Shown in pieces: positions 4,527 to 6,911 of a DNA stretch of 6,911 nucleotides (the first letter of the stretch is position 1; each line of letters begins with the position of its first letter). The notes under the pieces were generated by a model. It was not told where the DNA came from. It saw only the letters and a program-made list of their open reading frames with translations, and did no database searches. This DNA is from Nitrososphaerales archaeon TH5888 (GTDB lineage Archaea; Thermoproteota; Nitrososphaeria; Nitrososphaerales; Nitrososphaeraceae): NCBI GenBank assembly GCA_014523595.1, contig JAATVN010000165.1, positions 1 through 6,911 on the forward strand, read 5' to 3'. Position numbers and translations under genes: made by a program.

Positions 4527-4562
4527 GTTAAAAAAAACATTGAGATTTCACTTTCTCTATCC

Positions 4563-4581
4563 TTTTTTTGATTATCTTTTT
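4563..4581 (+). terminator. T-rich terminator after the interrupted gene
   Basis: Seven T (4563-4569) and a second run of five T (4577-4581) begin some 36 bases after the stop at 4526, fitting an archaeal T-run terminator between this gene and the next. Confidence 0.35.
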
Positions 4582-4618
4582 ACAAAACAGTTATTAGAAA
4601 TAATGCGAGTATTTAATT

Positions 4619-5026
4619 GTGGCAAATGCCAATCTAGATGATCCTGATATACGAAGACTTTTTGAAAGTAAGAATCTTGTTTATTTATCTTCATTAATGA
4701 AAGACGGTTCTCCTCAGGTTACACCAACGTGGGTAGATATTGAAGAGGGCTATATCCTTGTTAATACTCCAAATGGAACGTTAAAACAAAAGAATACTTC
4801 TCGGGATCCTAGAGTCGCCTTGGCATTAACCGACCAAAATAATCCGTACCATATGGTTACAATTAGGGGTGTGGTGATAGAGCAAATTACTGGAGTTCGG
4901 GCTGAAGAACACATTGACAAGTTGGCAAAAAAGTATATTGATAAAGATAAATATCCACGTAGATCTTCCGGAGAAGAAAGGACCATATTAAAGATTAAGC
5001 CCGAAAGCATATTTCAAATGAAGTAG
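4619..5026 (+). CDS. PPOX-class F420-dependent oxidoreductase
   Basis: A 135-residue cytoplasmic protein of the pyridoxamine-5'-phosphate oxidase-like split beta-barrel fold, close in pattern to the Rv1155-type F420-binding subfamily. Such dimeric enzymes use reduced F420 (or flavin) to reduce small organic substrates; the substrate cannot be told. The family pattern is clear: an N-terminal helix (DIRRLFESKN, 10-19), YLSSLMKDGSPQVTPTWV (22-39), the cofactor-binding stretch K56-Q-K-N59 followed by R62-DPR-VAL, the strand MVTIRGVV (79-86), a helix at 94-108, and a final strand ILKIKP. The length is typical. Start is GTG 4619, with TTATTA-like AT-rich DNA about 26 bases upstream and a TAA at 4601 in frame. 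It converges with the mini-gene ending at 5038, 11 bases between stops. Confidence 0.93.
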   Translation: MANANLDDPDIRRLFESKNLVYLSSLMKDGSPQVTPTWVDIEEGYILVNTPNGTLKQKNTSRDPRVALALTDQNNPYHMVTIRGVVIEQITGVRAEEHIDKLAKKYIDKDKYPRRSSGEERTILKIKPESIFQMK

Positions 5027-5037
5027 TAACGAATTAT

Positions 5038-5193
5038 TTATTTAATTAATTTTTTCTTGTAGGTCCTAGACTCCCTAAGAGCATGTAACAAATCGTCATA
5101 ACTAGTTTCTTCTTTATCAAGCGAATAGTCTTTTGTTGAAACCACATAATAAGGGATATCAGTACGTGAAAAAGTAGGCTCACATAGTCTCAT
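5038..5193 (-). CDS. Intact 51-residue mini-gene, modular family
   Basis: ATG 5193 to TAA 5040-5038 on the minus strand. The N-terminal half (MRLCEPTFSRTDI) recurs in the remnant at 248-340, and the C-terminal half (SLDKEETSYDDLLHALRES) recurs in the frameshifted copy at 1905-2074; a basic tail (YKKKLIK) ends the protein. Recurrence in three places, with third-position changes such as GAT/GAC and TTA/TTG in the shared SYDDLL stretch, is the main proof that it is coding. The SLDKE...SYDDLLHAL part faintly recalls the C-terminal helix of VapB-like antitoxins, but no toxin is adjacent and this is not a claim of function. Its start codon lies inside the AGTCTCA heptamer array, suggesting regulation there. 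No membrane segment or signal. Confidence 0.62.
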   Translation of the reverse strand: MRLCEPTFSRTDIPYYVVSTKDYSLDKEETSYDDLLHALRESRTYKKKLIK

Positions 5194-5218
5194 ATAAGTC
5201 TCAATTAGTATCAATTAG
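5155..5218. repeat. Dispersed 64-bp repeat, copy 2
   Basis: Gapless partner of 302-365 (57 of 64 bases identical, same orientation), 4853 bases apart. It covers the first 13 codons of the mini-gene at 5038-5193 and the proximal part of its upstream array. Confidence 0.88.
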
Positions 5219-5234
5219 GTCTCAATTAGTATCA
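5176..5234. promoter_or_regulatory. Helically spaced AGTCTCA heptamer array, copy 2
   Basis: Heptamers begin at 5176 (AGGCTCA), 5186 and 5197 (both AGTCTCA), 5207 (AGTATCA), 5218 (GGTCTCA) and 5228 (AGTATCA); a decayed one (GGTTAGA) begins at 5239. Spacings are 10, 11, 10, 11 and 10 bases, exactly one helical turn on average. The array spans the start codon at 5193 and some 40 bases upstream of it, where a repressor or activator would control the mini-gene. Confidence 0.58.
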
Positions 5235-5242
5235 ATTAGGTT
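5201..5242. repeat. Tandem 21-bp duplication within the array
   Basis: 5201-5221 and 5222-5242 are identical in 20 of 21 bases (TCAATTAGTATCAATTAGGT plus C or T). Each unit carries two heptamer positions, so the duplication lengthened the array by exactly two helical turns relative to copy 1. Confidence 0.85.
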
Positions 5243-5307
5243 AGACATTTGCCTAAGTTGACCTAGAAATTCTATGATAAAATGGGTACTTAAACACTTA
5301 CGCCTAT

Positions 5308-5703
5308 TTAATTAATAAATAATTGCTCTCTTACTCTTTCGTATAATCTATTCATTGTGACAGGCTTTTCAATAGTTGAGTTTATAACTTCTTCTTCCAT
5401 ATATTGCTGGAACTTTTCTTCTTCCTCAAAATTATAAGCACTCATCAATATCGTTCTTACTTTGGGATTCGAAGTCTTTACTTTTTTAAGTAATTCTAGT
5501 CCGTTTAGACCTGGCATCCTTAGATCAGAAATAACTAGTGCATAGTTCTCATTGTTCTCTGTAAAGTGTTCAAATGCCTTGACGGCGTCGATAAAAGAGA
5601 TAACTGAAAATCCATCAATATTTTGGCGTAAAGCCTCATGAAAGAATGTAGCAGTACTGATGTCATCGTCTACTACACTAACGATTCTTTCATTACTAGA
5701 CAT
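5308..5703 (-). CDS. Receiver-only response regulator
   Basis: A 131-residue CheY-like receiver with no output domain. Key residues: acidic pocket D12-D13, phosphorylated D60 in VISDLRMP, S88 in ILMSAY (in place of the usual threonine, allowed in the family), and K113 in IEKPVT. It is a paralogue of the protein at 3621-4112, sharing FEHF, YALVISDLRMP, NG, LLK-VK, NP-VRT and the region around KFQQY. ATG 5703 is well supported: an AGGTAAGG Shine-Dalgarno-like run (5706-5713) precedes it, and a TATA box at 5732-5739 gives a short leader. It is divergent from the sensor gene at 5894, with a 190-base shared promoter region, so the two could act in one signalling chain through a kinase encoded elsewhere. 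Confidence 0.95.
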   Translation of the reverse strand: MSSNERIVSVVDDDISTATFFHEALRQNIDGFSVISFIDAVKAFEHFTENNENYALVISDLRMPGLNGLELLKKVKTSNPKVRTILMSAYNFEEEEKFQQYMEEEVINSTIEKPVTMNRLYERVREQLFIN

Positions 5704-5731
5704 TTCCTTACCTCAGTTAATTCTTGCGCGA

Positions 5732-5739
5732 TTTATAAG
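5732..5739 (-). promoter_or_regulatory. TATA box for the response regulator at 5308-5703
   Basis: CTTATAAA on the minus strand is centred about 32 bases before ATG 5703, predicting a leader of several bases that holds the AGGTAAGG ribosome-binding run. Confidence 0.5.
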
Positions 5740-5893
5740 ACTATTCCTCATCAGTCAATAAGTGATCGGCGGATAAGTCGATTCGTATATTATGTGTTAA
5801 TACTATTGAAATAAAATGACACAATATAGGCTAGGTACAGCAATGGCCAGGATAATACTATTTTCTTAATCAATTAGATTTTTAGGAACAGAA

Positions 5894-6907
5894 GTGTTTT
5901 TATTGTTTAGGATTTATGAATCAATATTGGATGATTCGACCCTAATAGAGTTAAAGAAATCAAAGCATCGATCTCCTGAAATTACAGATGTTGTCTATGA
6001 CATTAATCAGTTTCAAGAATTGGTTTTAGATTCTATTAATGTAGTCGAAAAAGGTTTTGATGTAATTTGGGACAAAACCGTTTTTAATTTTCATTTTACA
6101 TATTTGCAGGATGGATTCAAACAACTTGAAACACTAATTGAAGAAAAGCATTTAAGGGTAAGGTTAATCGTTGAAGCAACTCAAGAAAATATTAATCAAA
6201 TAAATTCAATAAAATATTATGATGTAAGACATATTGATAACCTTAAAGGAAACTTTGGTATTTTAGACGGAAGAACATATATGATTTATTTTTTTAATCA
6301 GGATACCGAAAAACCTGAGCAGGGTTTTTTTAGTAATTCCAAAGTTCTCGTAGATCAACAGCAGCAGATTTTCGAAAAATTGTGGGAAGTTGCTATTCCA
6401 CTGTCTATTAGATCTAAGGAACTGAAGCATCAGGAAACCCAAGAATTTCAAAAAATGTTAACAGGATTTATTGAAATAAGAAATGAAGTTTACTCGTTGA
6501 TTGCACAAAGCAAAAGAGACTTGGTTATTTATTCATCTATCAAAATATTAAATTCATTTATTTATGAGGATAGTTTTTGGAATCATTATCTAGTTCTATT
6601 GAAAAGAGGCGTAAACATCAGAATTTTAACTGATGATTATGATTCAGAACTCTTGAGACATATAAATGAAATAAACCGAACAAATAAAAATAATCAAATC
6701 CAAATTGGTTACTCAAATAAACTAGGGAATATAGAGGAATTAATGATTATTTGTGACGGAAAGGATCTGTTGCGCATAACTTATGACAACCTTCGCAACT
6801 TTGTGGCATCCTTTACTAATAAGGAGCACCAAATCCTGGTTCAAGAAATCCTATTCGAAAAGTACTGGAACGAAATTAAGAGCCTTGCGAATGTAAATAA
6901 CAATTAG
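5894..6907 (+). CDS. Two-module sensor protein lacking a kinase domain
   Basis: A 337-residue soluble protein made of two related modules that in Nitrososphaerales commonly stand before the kinase core of cytoplasmic histidine kinases. Module 1 (about 40-170) has LRVRLIVEATQENI (87-100), YDVRHIDNLKGNFGILDGR (109-127), FFSNSKVLVDQQQQIFEKLW (145-164) and AIP. Module 2 (about 180-330) repeats the layout more loosely: VNIRILTDD, IQIGYSNKLGNIEELMI, and HQILVQEILFEKYW near the end. The fold recalls the phospholipase D-like C-terminal sensor domain of TrmB regulators, without catalytic motifs. No H-box or ATPase domain precedes the TAG at 6905-6907, so it either signals by contact or is the front of a split kinase that continues past the window. 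Start is GTG 5894, with TCTTAATC about 27 bases upstream; TTG 5903 is an alternative. Divergent from a receiver gene. Confidence 0.88.
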   Translation: MFLLFRIYESILDDSTLIELKKSKHRSPEITDVVYDINQFQELVLDSINVVEKGFDVIWDKTVFNFHFTYLQDGFKQLETLIEEKHLRVRLIVEATQENINQINSIKYYDVRHIDNLKGNFGILDGRTYMIYFFNQDTEKPEQGFFSNSKVLVDQQQQIFEKLWEVAIPLSIRSKELKHQETQEFQKMLTGFIEIRNEVYSLIAQSKRDLVIYSSIKILNSFIYEDSFWNHYLVLLKRGVNIRILTDDYDSELLRHINEINRTNKNNQIQIGYSNKLGNIEELMIICDGKDLLRITYDNLRNFVASFTNKEHQILVQEILFEKYWNEIKSLANVNNN

Positions 6908-6911
6908 CAAA

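Noticed and set aside
4750..5010. Minus-strand open frame of 86 residues
   Set aside because: Antisense to the F420-type oxidoreductase; no independent support.
302..5242. Heptamer arrays as a CRISPR array
   Set aside because: Units are 10-11 bases with no spacers of 30 bases or more, and there are no cas-like genes.
6263..6451. Minus-strand open frame of 62 residues
   Set aside because: Antisense to the sensor gene; no start signals.

Overview
The window looks like AT-rich chromosomal DNA of a terrestrial ammonia-oxidising archaeon (Nitrososphaerales; the low GC points to a Nitrosocosmicus-like genome). The grounds are TATA boxes about 26-27 bases before many start codons (leaderless-style starts, several GTG or TTG), an F420-type flavin/deazaflavin oxidoreductase, orphan single-domain response regulators, a sensor protein of the type found in Nitrososphaerales histidine kinases, and many small secreted or ribbon-helix-helix-like proteins. 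No database search was possible, so the taxon is inferred.

Layout. 1-640 is a thinly coding, scrambled region: a possible partial secreted protein at the left edge, two unsupported tiny frames, and a truncated mini-gene (248-340, minus) led by an array of AGTCTCA heptamers. 641-844 (minus) encodes a small secreted protein. 845-1377 is mostly non-coding, with a possible transposase scrap and a GC-rich hairpin. 1378-1742 holds two related small ribbon-helix-helix-like genes, followed by a short hairpin and a frameshifted mini-gene (1905-2074). 2133-2990 is a 285-residue exported protein with a C-terminal OB-fold-like domain.

3082-4112 is a minus-strand group: two small genes (one membrane-anchored, possibly the front of a broken longer gene) and a receiver-only response regulator. 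4113-4618 has three inverted repeats and a short plus-strand gene interrupted by one in-frame TGA. 4619-5026 is the F420-type oxidoreductase, converging on an intact 51-residue mini-gene (5038-5193, minus) whose start region carries a second, longer heptamer array. 5308-5703 (minus) is a second receiver-only response regulator, divergent from 5894-6907 (plus), a two-module sensor protein with no kinase domain.

Two themes stand out. First, orphan phosphorelay parts (two receivers, one kinase-less sensor) must work with kinases encoded elsewhere. Second, a small mobile-looking gene family appears three times (one intact, one N-terminal half, one frameshifted C-terminal half); two of the copies share an upstream array of heptamers spaced 10 and 11 bases apart, about one per DNA helical turn. 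That array is the best candidate here for something undescribed. No stretch over 300 bases is wholly without a call, but calls between 1 and 640 other than the repeat, and those between 845 and 1377, are weak. No tRNA, rRNA or CRISPR array was seen.
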